This document shows, piece by piece, positions 17,605-29,121 of a stretch of DNA of 47,550 nucleotides (within the stretch, counting starts at the first letter, position 1; each line of letters opens with the position of its first letter). The notes under the pieces were generated by a model. The model had not been told where the DNA came from and searched no databases. It saw only the letters and a program-made list of their open reading frames with translations. The DNA is from Acidimicrobiia bacterium. GTDB taxonomy: Bacteria; Actinomycetota; Acidimicrobiia; IMCC26256; PALSA-610. Made by a program: the position numbers and the translations under genes. The stretch is from contig JAOSJK010000067.1 in assembly GCA_027494135.1 (NCBI GenBank), positions 1 through 47,550 on the forward strand, read 5' to 3'.

Positions 17605-19810
17605 GTGCCTGAGACGCTCCTCGGACCGATGCTCGAGACCTTCAACCTCATCGCCCTGGTCGGCGGCGGCGTTCTCGCCACCGGCGCAACGATCGCCGTG
17701 CTCCCGCGTGTCGTCGGGCTGGTCCGCCAGCGGAGCTACGAGCGGGCGACCGAGCGGGACCGCCTTCGCTGGGTGCTTCGGCCGGATCCGAACGAGGCGA
17801 ACGATCCGGACGCCATTCGGAGGCTCGTCGCCGCATTGCATCCCGCTGCCCGCCGCGGCGTGTCGCGCTGGGCGAGCGGCTGGCCGCCGCTGACAGTCGC
17901 GATGACCTGGACTGGCCAACGGGCGCGCTGGGAGATCGAAGCACCTCGGCAGCTGGAGCGTGGGGTCCAGGCGGCCGTGGCGGCGGCCTTGCCGACGTCG
18001 GAATTCGAGGCGGTCGTCCGGCCGGAGAGGGTGAAGCCGCGGCAGGTCCTTGGCGTCCGCGGCGAGGCGCCTACAGGCGAAGGTCGGCGAGTGTCAGGGT
18101 TTGGCACGCTGCTTGCCGAGGTGCTGGCGCGGCTGCCGCCAGGCGCCGAGGCCGCCTGGACGCTGCGCCTTGCGCCGCTACCGGACGGGGTGGCGACGCG
18201 GTCCGCTGATGGAGGTGGCTGGGCAGAGACTCTCCTCGATCCTTCCTCAACAGGCGGTCGCGAAGCCCGACGCGGACGTTGGAGCTTCGTGTGCCCGTCA
18301 GTCCGAGATTTACGGTCACGGCGTCGCTCGAGGTGTCGTCGGCCCCGCCGTCGACTATGCGAGCCTGGCTGTTCGACGCGGTCGCCGTCATCGGCGCGCT
18401 GCATACCTCGGGCTGGCGGATCCAGGCACGGGTCGGTGCGCGACCAGTCCCCATGCAGGTCGACGCGACGGACGTAGCGGAGCTCTGGGGGCTGGCCGGC
18501 GCCGCCTCCGACGCGCGCCCGGTCGAGATCGTGCGGAGCCGCCGGCTGCCCGCGCCGGCAGCCGATCCGGCCTCGGACCCCCGCGCGATCGGTCGCAACG
18601 GCGCGCGTCCGGTGCACGTCCCAGATGGCCTCCTCGCCCGCCACGCTCTGCTCCTGGGACGCACCGGGTCCGGCAAGAGCACCGAGATGGTCGCGCTTGC
18701 GGCAGACGACCTGCGGGCCGGCCGGGGCTTCACGTTCATAGACCCGCACGGTGACGCCGTCGCCCGACTGCTCGACGCCGTACCGGACGGCCAAACCGAT
18801 CGCGTCCACCTTCTTGAGTTGGCCGAGAAGGACAAGCCGCGCGGCTTCAATCCGATCGAGCTCGACGGTGCCGATCCCGAGCTCGTCGCGGCCCAGTTCG
18901 TCGACACCATGCGCGACCTGTACTTCGCGCGGCTCTCCTCGCCGCCCCACCGCCAGCTGCAGTACCTGCGCTCGGCGCTGATGACGCTCCTGACACAGCC
19001 GCCGGATGCCGGCAGCCCCCGGACGCTCGAATCGCTGAATCGCCTGTTCGTCGACCCGCGCTTCCGCGAGACGATCCTGCTCGGGGTGGACGATCCGATG
19101 CTGACGGCCTTCTGGACCCACCAGTGGCCGCAGAAGGGTCGCGGCTCGACGGACGCATCGGCCGACGCCCTGATCAGCAAGCTGAGCGCGTTCCTGTCCT
19201 ATCCGTCCATCCGGGCCATAGTCTCCGCGCCCGTCTCCACCATCCGCCCGCGGCGGATCATGGACGGCAGCGAGGTGCTGCTCGTCGACCTCTCCCGGAC
19301 CGGCGGCGACAACGCCCGGCTCTTCGGCGGCCTCGTGATCGCGCGCTACTACGTCGACGCCCTCGGACGGCAGGGGCAGCCCCCGACCGCCGGGTCCCGC
19401 ACACGCTCTACGTCGACGAGGTCCAGAACTTTGACACCACGGCGCTCCGCGACATCCCGGCACAGGGCCGCAAGTTCGCGCTGCGCCTCGTCATGGCGAC
19501 CCAGTACCTCGAAAGCCTAGGCCGCGAGCTCCAGCGCTCGATCCGGGCCAACGTCGCGACGATCATGCTTCTTCAGCCCTCGGCCGAGGACGCGCGCCTT
19601 CTCCGCGACGTTATGGCGCCGCTCACAGAGCGTGATCTCGTCAACCTGCCCCGCTTCCGCATGGCCGTTCGGACGGAGATCGACGGCGATCCGCGCGTAC
19701 TCACGGCCGACATCCTGCCCGAGGCGGCGCGGCTGGGCTCGGCGGCTGTCGTCCGTCGACACTCCGATGCCCGCGACGCGCGTCGGGGGACCGGCGAGGA
19801 TCGGCGTTGA
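17605..19810 (+). CDS. TraG/VirD4-like coupling ATPase, frameshifted
   Basis: The GTG at 17605 follows GAAGGGG. The N-terminus has one membrane segment (LIALVGGGVLATGATIAVLP). A domain of about 330 residues of low similarity precedes the P-loop LLLGRTGSGKSTEMVAL. It is followed by FTFIDPHGDAVARLLDAVPD, RGFNPIEL, EVLLVDLSRTGGDNARLFGG, HTLYVDEVQNFDT (Walker B-like), and ALRLVMATQYLESL with the sensor Gln, as in TraG/TraD-type and DUF87-like T4SS ATPases that recruit substrate to the channel. Breaks occur near 18215-18280 and 19395. The frame ends at 19810. The true C-terminus may be a little further on, because the overlapping frame up to 19886 also looks coding. Confidence 0.85.
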
Positions 19811-19886
19811 CGGTCACGCTCCTGACGCGACGCCGAGCGCGGTCCGGGACGCGATCCGAGACGCGCTTGGCGACGGCAAGGTGACG

Positions 19887-20836
19887 ATGAGCGTGACAGG
19901 CCGCCATGCTGGGCCGGCGCGGAGGCCGAACCGCGACTCGCTTCACTCCCTGCGCGCCGACGCCATCTGGACCGCGCTCCCGGCTCGGGATCAGCACCTG
20001 CTGCTGTGGCTGCTGAGCGCCGACATCGTGACCTCTCGGCTGGCCGCACTGCTCGTGTACGGGCAGTTGCGGATCGCCCAGCGTCGGCTGAGCCGGCTCG
20101 TAGAGCTCGGGCTCCTGCGCGGGTTCTGGGCCGCCGGAGCCCAGCGTCCGCGCGGCCGCTACGCCTACGTCCTAACGAGAGCCGCCCGAAGCGAGATCGA
20201 GCGGCTCGCCTGGCCAGAGGGTCGGTCAGACCGTCCGGTCGACACTCCCGCATCCGCTCCCGTGCACCAGCTCGCGACCCTCGACCTGCTCGTTGCGTTC
20301 CTCCGAGCCGGTGACCCGCGCATCGCCGAGGGCCTCGCCATCTGGATTCCGGAGCGCGCCTGTGGCTACCTGTTCGGCGGCCTGCTGCGCCCCGACGCCG
20401 TCGCCGGGATCCGCGTCGGTGACCGGGCGCTGACGCTGTTCGTGGAGCGCGATCTCGGCACAGAGCGCGGCGAGGCGTTGGCCGACAAGCTGCGCCGGTA
20501 CCGATCGATCATCTCACGGATCGGGCCCGACGGCGTCCGCGTCGGCTTTGTTGTCCCGTCGCCCCGCCGGGCCCGCGCGATCCTCGATATGGCCGGTCGG
20601 TTGGGGAGGGAGTGCCGCTCATTGCCGCGGTCGCCGAGGACGTCGAGGCCGATCCGCTGGGGGCCGGGTGGTTCGATGGGGAGCGACACCACTCAATCCG
20701 GCAGCTGGCTACGGTGCTGGCGCCACCCGACTGGCAGGTCCTCGCCCGGGACTGTCTGCAGGATCCCGCGAGCCTCGACGCTCTCGATGACCGAGCGGCG
20801 AAGCTCCTTCCGGCACTCCGGATTAACCCAGACTGA
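19887..20836 (+). CDS. Replication-relaxation family protein (Replic_Relax-like)
   Basis: The ATG at 19887 has AAGGTGA upstream. The product starts MSVTGRHAG and contains a winged-helix-like region, with DAIWTALPARDQHLLLWLLS, LLVYGQLRIAQRRLSRLVEL, GLLRGFWAAGAQ and YAYVLTRAARSEIERLAW. A nuclease-like half follows, with LLRPDAVAGIRVGDRALTLF and FVERDLGTERGEALADKLRR, the E-x-D/D-x-x-T pattern of replication-relaxation proteins found on conjugative elements. A break near 20610 leads to PLIAAVAEDVEADPLGAGWF and the stop at 20836. Such proteins may replace a classical relaxase or replication initiator. No MOB-type relaxase was seen nearby. Confidence 0.72.
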
Positions 20837-21145
20837 CAACTCGAACGCCCATCGGCGTCAGCTCGGCGTCGAGCTCCCGCCAGAGCCCGTTAGCGCGGCC
20901 TCGCCCACGCCGCTTATGCCGTCCAGTGCGGTTGTTGGTCTGGCGCGCCCGGAGGGCGTCCGGCGCGGTGCAACAACCTCATGGCTCCCCCGTACGGCCG
21001 GGCGGCTTCCCGATGCCGGCGTCGGTAAGGGTCGACGTTGCGGCGGAGGTCCTGGATGCTGCTTAGCGCACCACGGGCAGCCGTCGATCGTGCAGTCGAC
21101 TGGATGGGCCCGCTGGGCGTCCCTATATGCTTGGTGCCATACAAG
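20837..21145 (+). other. Gap between the conjugation module and the second catabolic island
   Basis: No gene is recognised on either strand. The stretch marks an abrupt change of gene content, from transfer functions to a small-molecule catabolic cluster. No inverted repeat or target duplication was found at the change. Confidence 0.35.
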
Positions 21146-22535
21146 ATGATGGAGATCGCAATCCGTTATTCAACCGCAAACGAGCTCGCTGCATTGCTTC
21201 GCGACCGGTCGGTGTCTGCCGTTGAGATGCTTGAGTCGTCACTAATCCTGCTAACGGAACTTGGGCCGCGATACAACGCGCTCGCCAACCTCTTGAGTGA
21301 GCGAGCGTACGACGACGCGCGAGCAGCCGATATCCGACTCTCACAACGTGATCCGACTACCCTCTGCGGTATTCCATACGGCGTAAAGGACGCCTTCTCG
21401 GCGCGGGGGCTCCAACGACCGGGGCGCCGCCGCGTTTTCGGAGCGTGTCTTCGACCGAGATGCGACTGCAATACGGCGGCTAACGAAGTCTGGGGCCGTG
21501 CTCACCGCGAAGCTGTCCATGTCGGAACTTGGAGGTCTTGGCCGGGCCTCACGTGCTGGCGCCTCGCTTCACGGACAAGCTCGTAATCCATGGAATCCGT
21601 CGCGCTATGCAGGCGGCTCCTCTGGCGGTTCCGCAGTCGTCGTGGCAACCGGGGCCCTGCCCTTCTCGCTCGGCACGGAGACAAGCGGATCTGTTCTCGG
21701 CCCAGCCGCCTACTGTGGTGTGACGGGCTATCGCCCGACGCTTGGGACAATCCCGCGGGGCGGCGGTGATGACCCTCGCCCCTCATTAGATAAAGTTGGG
21801 GTGATAGCTCGCTCTGCCGACGATTGTGCGATCGTCCGAGAGGCGATCACGTCTCGCACACCCCACCAGTATCGGGATGAGCTTGGATGTGTCCGAGTGG
21901 GCGTGGTTGACCGTGAACTTGCGGAGATCCCGCACACAATGGTCCGAGCCCTAACGACGGGGATTGAGGAGTTCCGCCGGATCTTCTCGACCTTCGTGAG
22001 TGTCGACGTAGACGGCACGTTTGGCTATACAGACGCAATTGAGACACTCGAGCTCATCGAAGGAGCGAAGGCACTGAAGCAGGAGCTTGATAGGCCGGAC
22101 TTTGACATGACGGACTCCCAGCAACTCGAGTCACTAAGAGCGGCGACGCACACGAGCACGAAGGTTGAGTCATTGAAGGCGGCTCGAGTTCCAATGAGAG
22201 CGGCACAACAGATGTTCCGTTCACTCTTTTCGAGGGTCGATATCTTGTTGTCGGTGACACGACCTCGCGTCGCCCCGCTCCTTAGCTCGCCGCGACCGAA
22301 GGGTAGTTCACCGGGAGTGACTGAGGTTCTGAGGACCGCCGGGAACCTCGCTGGAGTCCCCGCGGTCACGCTGCCCTCCGGGCTCTCGCGTGAGGGCTTA
22401 CCTGTGGCTTTGCAGCTATTGGGGCCACGCGGCTCAGACGGTCTCCTGCTGGCAGTCGGAGCTGCCTACCAACGCAGCACGGCCTACCACCTACTTCGGC
22501 CACCCGCGGGAGTAGGCCCCTGTCCTCTCCCCTGA
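21146..22535 (+). CDS. Amidase signature-family hydrolase, frameshifted
   Basis: The start is a double ATG (21146/21149). Motifs: STANELAALLRDRSVSAVEM, TLCGIPYGVKDAFSARG (catalytic Lys), then after breaks near 21410 and 21490 GAVLTAKLSMSELGG. The core amidase signature is YAGGSSGGSAVVVATGALPF with SLGTETSGSVLGPAAYCGVT (cis-Ser and nucleophile Ser). The final part reads SRVDILLSVTRPRVAPLL and GNLAGVPAVTLPSGLSREGL. The Ser-Ser-Lys triad is intact. The enzyme hydrolyses an amide bond to acid plus ammonia, and the substrate is unknown. It opens the second catabolic island and could release ammonia from an imported or ring-opened amide. Confidence 0.88.
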
Positions 22536-22990
22536 AAGCGACAGACGGATAGGCCACGATGGCCGTCGAGATCTGCCTTCGTGAGGGCGGGTGAAGACGC
22601 TCCATGTATCGAGCTGGCCCCGGGGTGGCGACGTCGGCAAGCGGGTCCAGGTCATGTGAGCCGGCCGACCGGGAGACAGACTGCGCTGCCGATGACCGCC
22701 GGCAGCAGGTGTTGCCGCCCGCCTGCGATGACGGAGCAACGACGACGAGGCCCGTGAGCGGCTCCGCAGGGCGTCGAAGCGGGGTGGCCTCCGAGGTGGC
22801 GGCATTTCACCCTCCTGCCAAGCGAAACCCTTGGCTGGTTGGACGCGGACCTCCATCAGGCGCTAGGATCGAGTCTGGTCCTGGCCTCCCAAGTCCATCG
22901 AGGGCACGCCGGTGGCAGATCGCTGATCGGCCGTCGACGAGGCGGATGCAAGAAGTTGCCTGGTCGCCAAGGTTCCGTGAAGGAGGAGAC
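22536..22990 (+). other. 455-nt leader region without a recognisable gene
   Basis: Neither strand shows a conserved protein, a riboswitch pattern I can name, or a strong promoter. It precedes the excellent ribosome-binding site of the binding-protein gene and presumably carries the promoter for the transporter operon. Confidence 0.35.
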
Positions 22991-24044
22991 ATGAGCATCG
23001 GCACCCGGGCCCGGTTCCCATTTGCAGTACTCCTCGTGCTGACTCTTGCCCTAGGGGCTTGCGCTTCACCGTCAAGCACCGCGCCGCCGCCAACTACATC
23101 GCCCACTGCTGAGCCGGACGCTACGGCGACCCCAGCGGCCGTGGTCGATGTCACTATTGGCAACGCATCGCAGCCAGCGGTCGCAACAGGCGCATTTTCC
23201 GCCGCAATGCAGGCACAGGGTGACTCGAACGTCGTTGCCACCCAAGAATTCTTTCAACAGTCAGAGCTCGCCGCGCAAGCTTTGCTGCAAGACGACATCG
23301 AAGTCCTGCACATCGGCGTGCTTACGCCAATCAATGCTATCCTTGGCGGCGCCGATCTCGTCATCTTCGCGGTCGACGTAGGTAACGACTGGGTCCTTGT
23401 TGCTGAGAACGAAATCGCAACGCCCCGGGATCTGGCTGGAAAGAACGTCGGAATCCACAGCGAAACGTCAACGGCCACGGCGATGCTGGCCAAGACCTAT
23501 CAGGATAACGGGATCGACCCAGGGACCATCAATACGCTCATTGTCCCGGGTTCGGCCAACCGAGCACAGGCAATTCTGCAAGGGCAACTAGACGCAACGC
23601 CTCTGCTGTTGCAGGATGTCGGGACGATCTTGGAGGAGGCTCCGGGCAAATTCCACGTCTTGGTGGATTGGGCGGATATTCCTTTGGCCTCTGGCGTGCT
23701 CGCGGCGAAGCGAGACTGGTACGAAGCGAACCTCGATGCCGCTACCGAGTTGGTGCGCCGGATGATTGCTACCAACACAGCCTGGAAGGCCGATCCGTCA
23801 CTCGCTACCGATTTCCTCGTGGAGCAGTTCCCCCGATAGCAGCCGAGACTACCTTGCGTCTACGGCGGAGGAGTACCTCTCTCGCGGATTGTGGCCTACC
23901 GACGGCGGCGCTGCATTCCTCGGGGATGAGTTTGTCGCCGCCATCGAGTTGCTGAAGAGCACTGGAAGCATCCCGGCGGATGCTTCCGACGATCCATCCA
24001 CGTATGTTGACCTGCGTGCAATGGACGCAGCATTGCAGCGCTAG
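22991..24044 (+). CDS. ABC substrate-binding lipoprotein (NMT1/SsuA-like), frameshifted near its end
   Basis: The start at 22991 follows a near-perfect AAGGAGGAG. The signal peptide ends in the lipobox LALGAC (Cys about residue 23), followed by a Thr/Pro/Ser linker. The mature domain has VVDVTIGNASQPAVATGAFS, VVATQEFFQQSELAAQALLQ, DDIEVLHIGVLTPINAILGG, NEIATPRDLAGKNVGIHSET and TEEAP-type hinge segments of the NMT1/taurine-sulfonate binding family. A break near 23830 leads to STAEEYLSRGLWPTDGGAAF and the stop at 24044. It captures a small organic anion or heterocycle for the permeases at 24191-26595. Confidence 0.88.
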
Positions 24045-24081
24045 CTCTCCCGAGCTCCGCTGGTGACGCCACACCCGAAGC

Positions 24082-24119
24082 TGCCTTGTTGCCTCTGGTT
24101 CGTCCAAGGCAACAAGGCA
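24082..24119 (+). terminator. 13-bp hairpin after the binding-protein gene
   Basis: TGCCTTGTTGCCT (24082-24094) and AGGCAACAAGGCA (24107-24119) form a perfect 13-bp stem with a 12-nt loop, 37 nt after the stop codon. Without a T tract it may act as a partial terminator or mRNA-stabilising hairpin, as is common between binding-protein and permease genes that need different protein amounts. Confidence 0.55.
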
Positions 24120-24190
24120 ATCGGTTGTCTCCACTCCATTACAGATATTCCTGACCGGCAGTTTCCACCGACCCTGCAGATATTTCGAGA

Positions 24191-24989
24191 ATGGTGAACG
24201 GGCAGATGCAGCGTTCGGTCACGTCAGCCCGATCCCTCTCTCTTCCGGAGTCCGTCTGGCCATATCGGCTACTGACACTTGTGGTCGTACTGTCCGTCTG
24301 GGAGGTCTACGCACGAATCGAAGGATCTCCGTTAACCTTCCCGGCCTTCAGCGCAGTTGCCGTCGCGCTGGGTGAACTGGTTCAGAGCCCTGAGCTGTGG
24401 CAGGCGACGTGGACGACCCTTCAGTCCTTTCTGCTCGGCTTCCCGATCGGCGTCGCGATCGGCATCCTTTCGGCGTTGTCATTGCCCTGTCGCCCGTCGT
24501 GGCTCGACTGTCTGGTTTCTACGTCAGATTGCTATTGACGATGCCGATGTCATCGGTTGTCCCGATCGCGATAGCCTTGCTTGGTCTTGGACTCGGCTCG
24601 AGGGTCGCGCTGGTGGTGTTGTTCGTCGTGGGCGTGGTCACTGTCAACACTGCCACCGGCCTGCGATCAGCGTCGCCACAACTCACCGAGATGGCTCGAT
24701 CGTTTTACGCCAGTCCGACGTTGACTTTCTTGCGCGTTCGCCTTCCAGCCGCGATCCCTTCCATCATGGCGGGGCTGCGCACGGAGCTGGCCGCGGTGTG
24801 GTGGGCATGGTCGTTGCCGAACTAATCATCTCCCCGTCGGGATTGGGTAGGTTGATCGTGCGGTACCGAGCCCAGTTTCACGCGGCAGAAATGTTTGGCG
24901 TCGTTGTCGTTCTCCTAGTCCTCAGAGTCCTCATTCTTCGATCGGTCCGGCTTGCCGAGAACCGGATGCTACATTGGCAACGAAAGTAG
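24191..24989 (+). CDS. ABC transporter permease (SsuC/TauC-like), frameshifted
   Basis: The product starts MVNGQMQRSVTSARS. It has about six membrane segments (VWPYRLLTLVVVLSVWEVYA, LQSFLLGFPIGVAIGILSAL, VPIAIALLGLGLGSRVALVV). The cytoplasmic EAA-type loop reads LTEMARSFYASPTLTFLRVR and LPAAIPSIMAGLR. After a break near 24800 comes GMVVAELIISPSGLGRLIVR, the conserved C-terminal motif of the SsuC family. It pairs with the ATPase at 25008 and with a second permease at 25766, so the importer is probably a heterodimeric membrane unit. Confidence 0.87.
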
Positions 24990-25007
24990 TTAGAGGCCAA
25001 CGACCGC

Positions 25008-25766
25008 ATGGCGTACATTGAGCTTGACGGCGTTCAGAAGACGTATCGCTCGGGGTCTGAGCAGCTGGTTGCGTTGCGTGACGTCTCCCTACGCATAGAA
25101 CGTGGCGAATTTGTGAGCATTATTGGGCCAAGCGGCTGCGGCAAGAGCACGCTCTTGAGGATCATCGATGGTCTGATACCGTACGACGCGGGCAATGAAG
25201 TCAGTCAGAGGCCAACCGGTGGTCCGGCCGGGACCGGACCGAGCGATGGTGTTCCAACATTTCGCCCTTTCTCCCTTGGGCGACGGTGCTTGATAACGTT
25301 GCCTTTCCGCTTGAGGGCGCAGGGTGTACAGAAGTCGAAGAGACGGGAGTTGGCCACCGATCTACTCGGACTCGTGGGCCTGAATGGATTCGAAGGCTTT
25401 TACCCGGTCGCGTTGTCTGGGGGAATGCAGCAAAGGGTGGGGCTTGCGAGGGCCCCTCGTAGCTCGCCCTGACGTGCTCCTAATGGATGAACCCCTTTGG
25501 CGCGCTCGATGCGCTGACACGAACGTTCATGCAGGATGAACTGCTGAAGTTGTGGGCGAGTGACGAGAAGACGGTGGTCTTCGTGACTCACAGCATCGAT
25601 AAGGGCCGTCTATCCTGTCGGACAAAGGTCGTCGTTGACCCCGAGACCCGGGCGCGTGGCCGAGGTGTCGACTTCCACACTTGACCGTCCGCGAACCGCT
25701 GACGTCCGCGATGACCCGCGCTTCGTGGAAATGGCGGGACACATCCGGCAGAGCTGTCCACTCTGA
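25008..25766 (+). CDS. ABC transporter ATP-binding protein (SsuB/TauB-like), frameshifted
   Basis: The ATG at 25008 starts [20 protein letters not shown]. Motifs are Walker [35 protein letters not shown] (Q-loop, spread over two frames), signature [16 protein letters not shown], Walker [14 protein letters not shown] and [11 protein letters not shown]. The C-terminal signature of the SsuB group ([17 protein letters not shown]) follows after a break near 25600. The TGA (25764-25766) overlaps the next ATG. Breaks lie near 25195, 25255, 25310, 25460 and 25490. It powers import through the two flanking permeases. Confidence 0.9.
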
Positions 25767-26595
25767 TGATGGGCGATCCAGATTCCCAGGCTGGCATTGC
25801 GACGGAGTGAACTGGTGCTATTGGTGCGTGTTCTTTACCAGCGTATCCCCGGACTGCTCGGTCTGCTGCCTCTCCTGATCGCATGGGAGGTGGCCGGCCG
25901 ACTTGACCTGTTGTTCGTTCTGCCACCGTTTACGGCCGTCGTTTCTGCTGGCATTGAGCTAGTTGTCGGCGGAATATTCCTGCCGAACTTGCTGGAACGC
26001 TTCGTTCACTTCCTGACGGGTGGAACCATTGCCGTTCTATCAGGCTTGACGCTTGGTTATGGAATGGCGCGGTTCCGTCGCGTCGAGTCGATGTTCGACA
26101 TCTACGTGGGACATCCTGCTAAGTGCCCCCGTTTCGGCCATTGTCCCTGTCTTGGTCGTCCTGTTCGGCACGTCCCCCAGCGCCATCGTAGCAACGGTTG
26201 TGCTGTCCGTCTTCTTTGTCGTAACGATCAATGCCTATTCCGGCTTCAAACAGGTCGACAAGGAGCTCTTGGAAATGGCGCGGTCCTACCGCGCGTCCGA
26301 GTTCCTCACGCTGCGGCGGGTCTTGCTCCCTGCTGCGTTGCCGCTCCTGCTCACCGGTATGCGTCTGGGGATCGGCAGGGCATTCAATGGAGCGGTGTTC
26401 GGTGAGATGCTGATCCTACTCGTAGGGCTTGGCGGCCTCATCATGCTATACGGCAGCCAGTTCGCGTTCGAGCGGCTCGACGCAGTCATTGTTCTAGTAG
26501 TCATCACCGGGGTCGGGTCGATTTGGCTGTTCGAACGGGTTGAGAGGTGGTTGTTGGCCCGTTATCGGTATCAGCCCACAGAGGCAAGGAAGTAG
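25766..26595 (+). CDS. Second ABC transporter permease (SsuC/TauC-like), frameshifted
   Basis: The ATG at 25766 overlaps the ATPase stop. After 14 codons a break shifts to LVRVLYQRIPGLLGLLPLLI. Membrane segments continue through AVLSGLTLGYGMARFRRVES and, after a break near 26105, SAPVSAIVPVLVVLFGTSPS, ELLEMARSYRASEFLTLRRV (EAA loop), LLPAALPLLLTGMRLGIGRA and GEMLILLVGLGGLIMLYGSQ. It is paralogous to the permease at 24191, a common arrangement for NMT1-type importers of pyrimidine-like or aromatic compounds. It ends at 26595, 24 bases before the oxidoreductase start. Confidence 0.87.
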
Positions 26596-26619
26596 GTTTG
26601 AGCGGAGAGGGTAGTTGAC

Positions 26620-27634
26620 GTGGCTATCGGTTTTGGGGTTCGGCTTCCAATCAGTGGGCCGCTCGCGGTTCCCGACAATGTCCGAGATGCAGCTGTGTGG
26701 GCTGAGGACCTCGGGTTCGACTCAGTGTGGGTGCACGATTTTTGATCTGGACGAAGATGCAGGACAGGATTCACGTTTCGTCTGGAGCGATTGAGCTCAT
26801 TCAGGACGACACCGAGCCCCGGGTCCTGGAGTCCCTCACAACTCTCGCTTATGTCGCCGGGGCGACGAAGCGTGTCAAGATCGGCACCGCCGTAATGGCA
26901 CTTCCGTATCGTGATCCAGTCGTAACCGCCAAGCAGATTTCGACTTTAGATCACCCTCTCCAAGGGTCGCATGATCTTCGGTTACAGGGATCGGTGGAAG
27001 GTATACTTTGGACTACGAGTATCTGCCGACGCCGATGAAGCATCGCAAGGAATTCTTCCAACGATCCAGGGAAGTGCTCGGCGGCAATGCTCGAACTCTG
27101 GACTGAGCCCGAACCCCGGTATTCAGGCAACTACTATCGGTTTGCTCCTACAACCATGTATCCGAAGCCAACGCAGCAGCCGCTCCCGCTCTGGTTTGGG
27201 GGAAGGGGCCCCATGGCCCTAAAGCTCGCGGCTGAACTTGCACACGGGTGGCTGCCGACGTGGCTCGTCCCAGCGAAATACGAGGAACTACTGCCCGTTA
27301 TTGAGGGGCACCTGAAAGAACGGGGTCGGTCGCTTGAGGGGTTCACCATCGGTAGGGAATGTTATACGGTGATCGCGGAGACCGACAATGCCGTGCGCGA
27401 CATAGCACAACGCACGATGGCAACGTTCAGCTCAGGCTTCACTGTTCAGTCCGAGGCTGACGCCGGGAGTCATCTCTTGTCGGCATGCCATCGGATGTGA
27501 TCACCAAGATCCAGCGGTTCATTGACGTAGGCGTCACCTACTTCGAGATGAAATTCATTTACCGTAGCATGGCCGAGCTGAGGGCACAGCTTGAACTCTT
27601 CGCAAGAGAGGTAATTCCCGCGTTCAATTCGTGA
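26620..27634 (+). CDS. LLM-class flavin-dependent oxidoreductase, frameshifted
   Basis: The GTG at 26620 begins VAIGFGVRLPISGPLAVPDN, AAVWAEDLGFDSVWVHDF, the luciferase-like monooxygenase N-terminus. TKRVKIGTAVMALPYRDPVV, AKQISTLD, LSRGRMIFGYGIGG-like residues, KEFFQRSREVLG, PLPLWFGGRGPMALKLAAEL, AHGWLPTWLVPAKYEELLPV and GMPSDVITKIQRFIDVGVTY complete the family pattern. Breaks occur near 26745, 26960, 27010, 27085 and 27465. Members use F420H2 or FMNH2; which one cannot be decided here. In the pyrimidine-degrading Rut pathway a related enzyme (RutA) opens the uracil ring, which fits the neighbouring amidohydrolases, but other oxidations are equally possible. Confidence 0.88.
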
Positions 27635-27684
27635 GCGAGTTCCCTCCGAGAGTTCTGGCAGCATCAGCGCAGGTAGAGGGCGAA

Positions 27685-29121
27685 ATGACTAACGTCGTAA
27701 TTAGCAGGGGCGACCCTAGTCACGATGGACCCCGGCCGCAAGGTTGTTCGGGATGGGGCAGTGGCAATAGACGGGGATAGAATTGCTGCAGTTGGCTCAG
27801 CGGCGGATGTTCACATAGGTCCAGACACCAGAGTCATCGATGGAAGCCGGAGCGTAGTACTTCCCGGGTTTGTTGATCTTCATGCCAGGTCGGCCACGCC
27901 GTCCTTCGTTCAATGGGCGAGCATCTCGATGGTCCGTCGTTGCGTAACCTATGGGATGATGTCGCGCTGAGATTTGCAACCGAACGGTTCTTCTACGTCG
28001 ATGCGCAGCTCGGCGCCGCCGAGAAGCTGCTAAACGGATGTACTGCTGTGGTTTCCTCCCCTGGTGCAGCACAGTCGCGAATGGGTAGCTTGGCATACGT
28101 GAAGCAAGCACAACAGGCGATGGAGCACATCGGGCTTCGTACCCGGATGATCGCCGGAATCGGACGCGCGCCGTGGCCCCAACAGCACGCTGACTACTCT
28201 GGTGGTTCGCGGAGAACGGGCCGTCACCTTCGAGGAATCCCGACAACATCGAATCCATCATTGCCGAATCGAAGAGGAATCCGAGTCCCCTCGTCGATTA
28301 TTGTACCGGGAGTTCCGTAGGATCGGTAACGTCAATCCTATGGATCCGATGTACAGTCGAGATCAGAGTCGATATCTTCGGCTTCAGGCAGAGCGACTGT
28401 GCCACATCATGGACACCTATGACGTAGGGTTCTTCTCCAACGCCTATGGGAACGCTGTCGAGTTCGCGTATGACGAACGCCTAGGCCTACTCTCACCAAA
28501 ATCAATTCTCTCCCATGGCACCGGATTGAATGACCGAGCGATCGAGATTTTGGCTGAGACAGGAACGAGCGTTTGTCACAATCCCCGAGCCGCGAAGGCT
28601 TTACGAGTTCGGCGAACATTGTCGCGTTGTCGAGATGATCGAAGCGGGCGTAGTGGTTGGCCTCGGGAGCGATGGGCCAGCCCCAGACCGTGCATGCGAT
28701 CCGTGGCTGACGATGCATGCAGCAATGCGACACCAGCGGGATCGTTTTCAGTCGCCTGCGTTCCTGCCAACAGGCAAAAGCATTGGAGATGGCCACCATC
28801 GACGGTTATCAGGCACTCGGCCTTGATGATCGAGTTGGTTCGATCGAGCACGGAAAGCTAGCCGACCTGATCGTCGTGGACCTGTTCAGTCCCAATCTCT
28901 GGCCTGTCGGTAGTCCCGTGCAGCAACTAGCCTACTTCGCGACTGGACGGAACGTTCGCCACGTGTTCGTGGATGGGCGTCATGTCGTTGATGAAGGCGA
29001 ACTGGTATCGATTGACGTTCCGGCACTCCTCGAAGAGGCCTCAGCGGAGCTTAGAGCGGCTGTCCGAGGATCCCCGAGCTCAACTGCAGGAGTTGTCCGG
29101 CAAACCGGCAGGCTTTGGTGA
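27685..29121 (+). CDS. Amidohydrolase (deaminase type, TrzA/SAH-deaminase-like), frameshifted
   Basis: The ATG at 27685 gives MTNVVIS, then in the next frame LVTMDPGRKVVRDGAVAIDG and VVLPGFVDLH. Barrel motifs: LLNGCTAVVSSPGA, VGFFSNAYGNAVEFAYDERL, KSILSHGTGLNDRAIEILAE (metal His), TGTSVCHNPRAA, VVVGLGSDGPAPD (metal Asp), HGKLADLIVVDLFSPNLWPV and RHVFVDGRHVVDEGEL. The first metal motif, normally HxH, reads H-C-Q-V-G-H in the best frame stitch. That may be an indel artefact or a real change. Family members deaminate or dechlorinate nitrogen heterocycles such as cytosine, guanine or s-triazines. At least five breaks are present. Confidence 0.82.

Noticed and set aside
17736..19463. A 575-codon open frame on the minus strand
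   Set aside because: It lies antisense to the TraG-like ATPase, has Arg/Gly/Ala-rich composition and no motif, whereas the plus strand carries Walker motifs.
22536..22990. A riboswitch upstream of the binding-protein operon
   Set aside because: I found no conserved aptamer motif or anti-terminator/terminator pair; length alone is not evidence.
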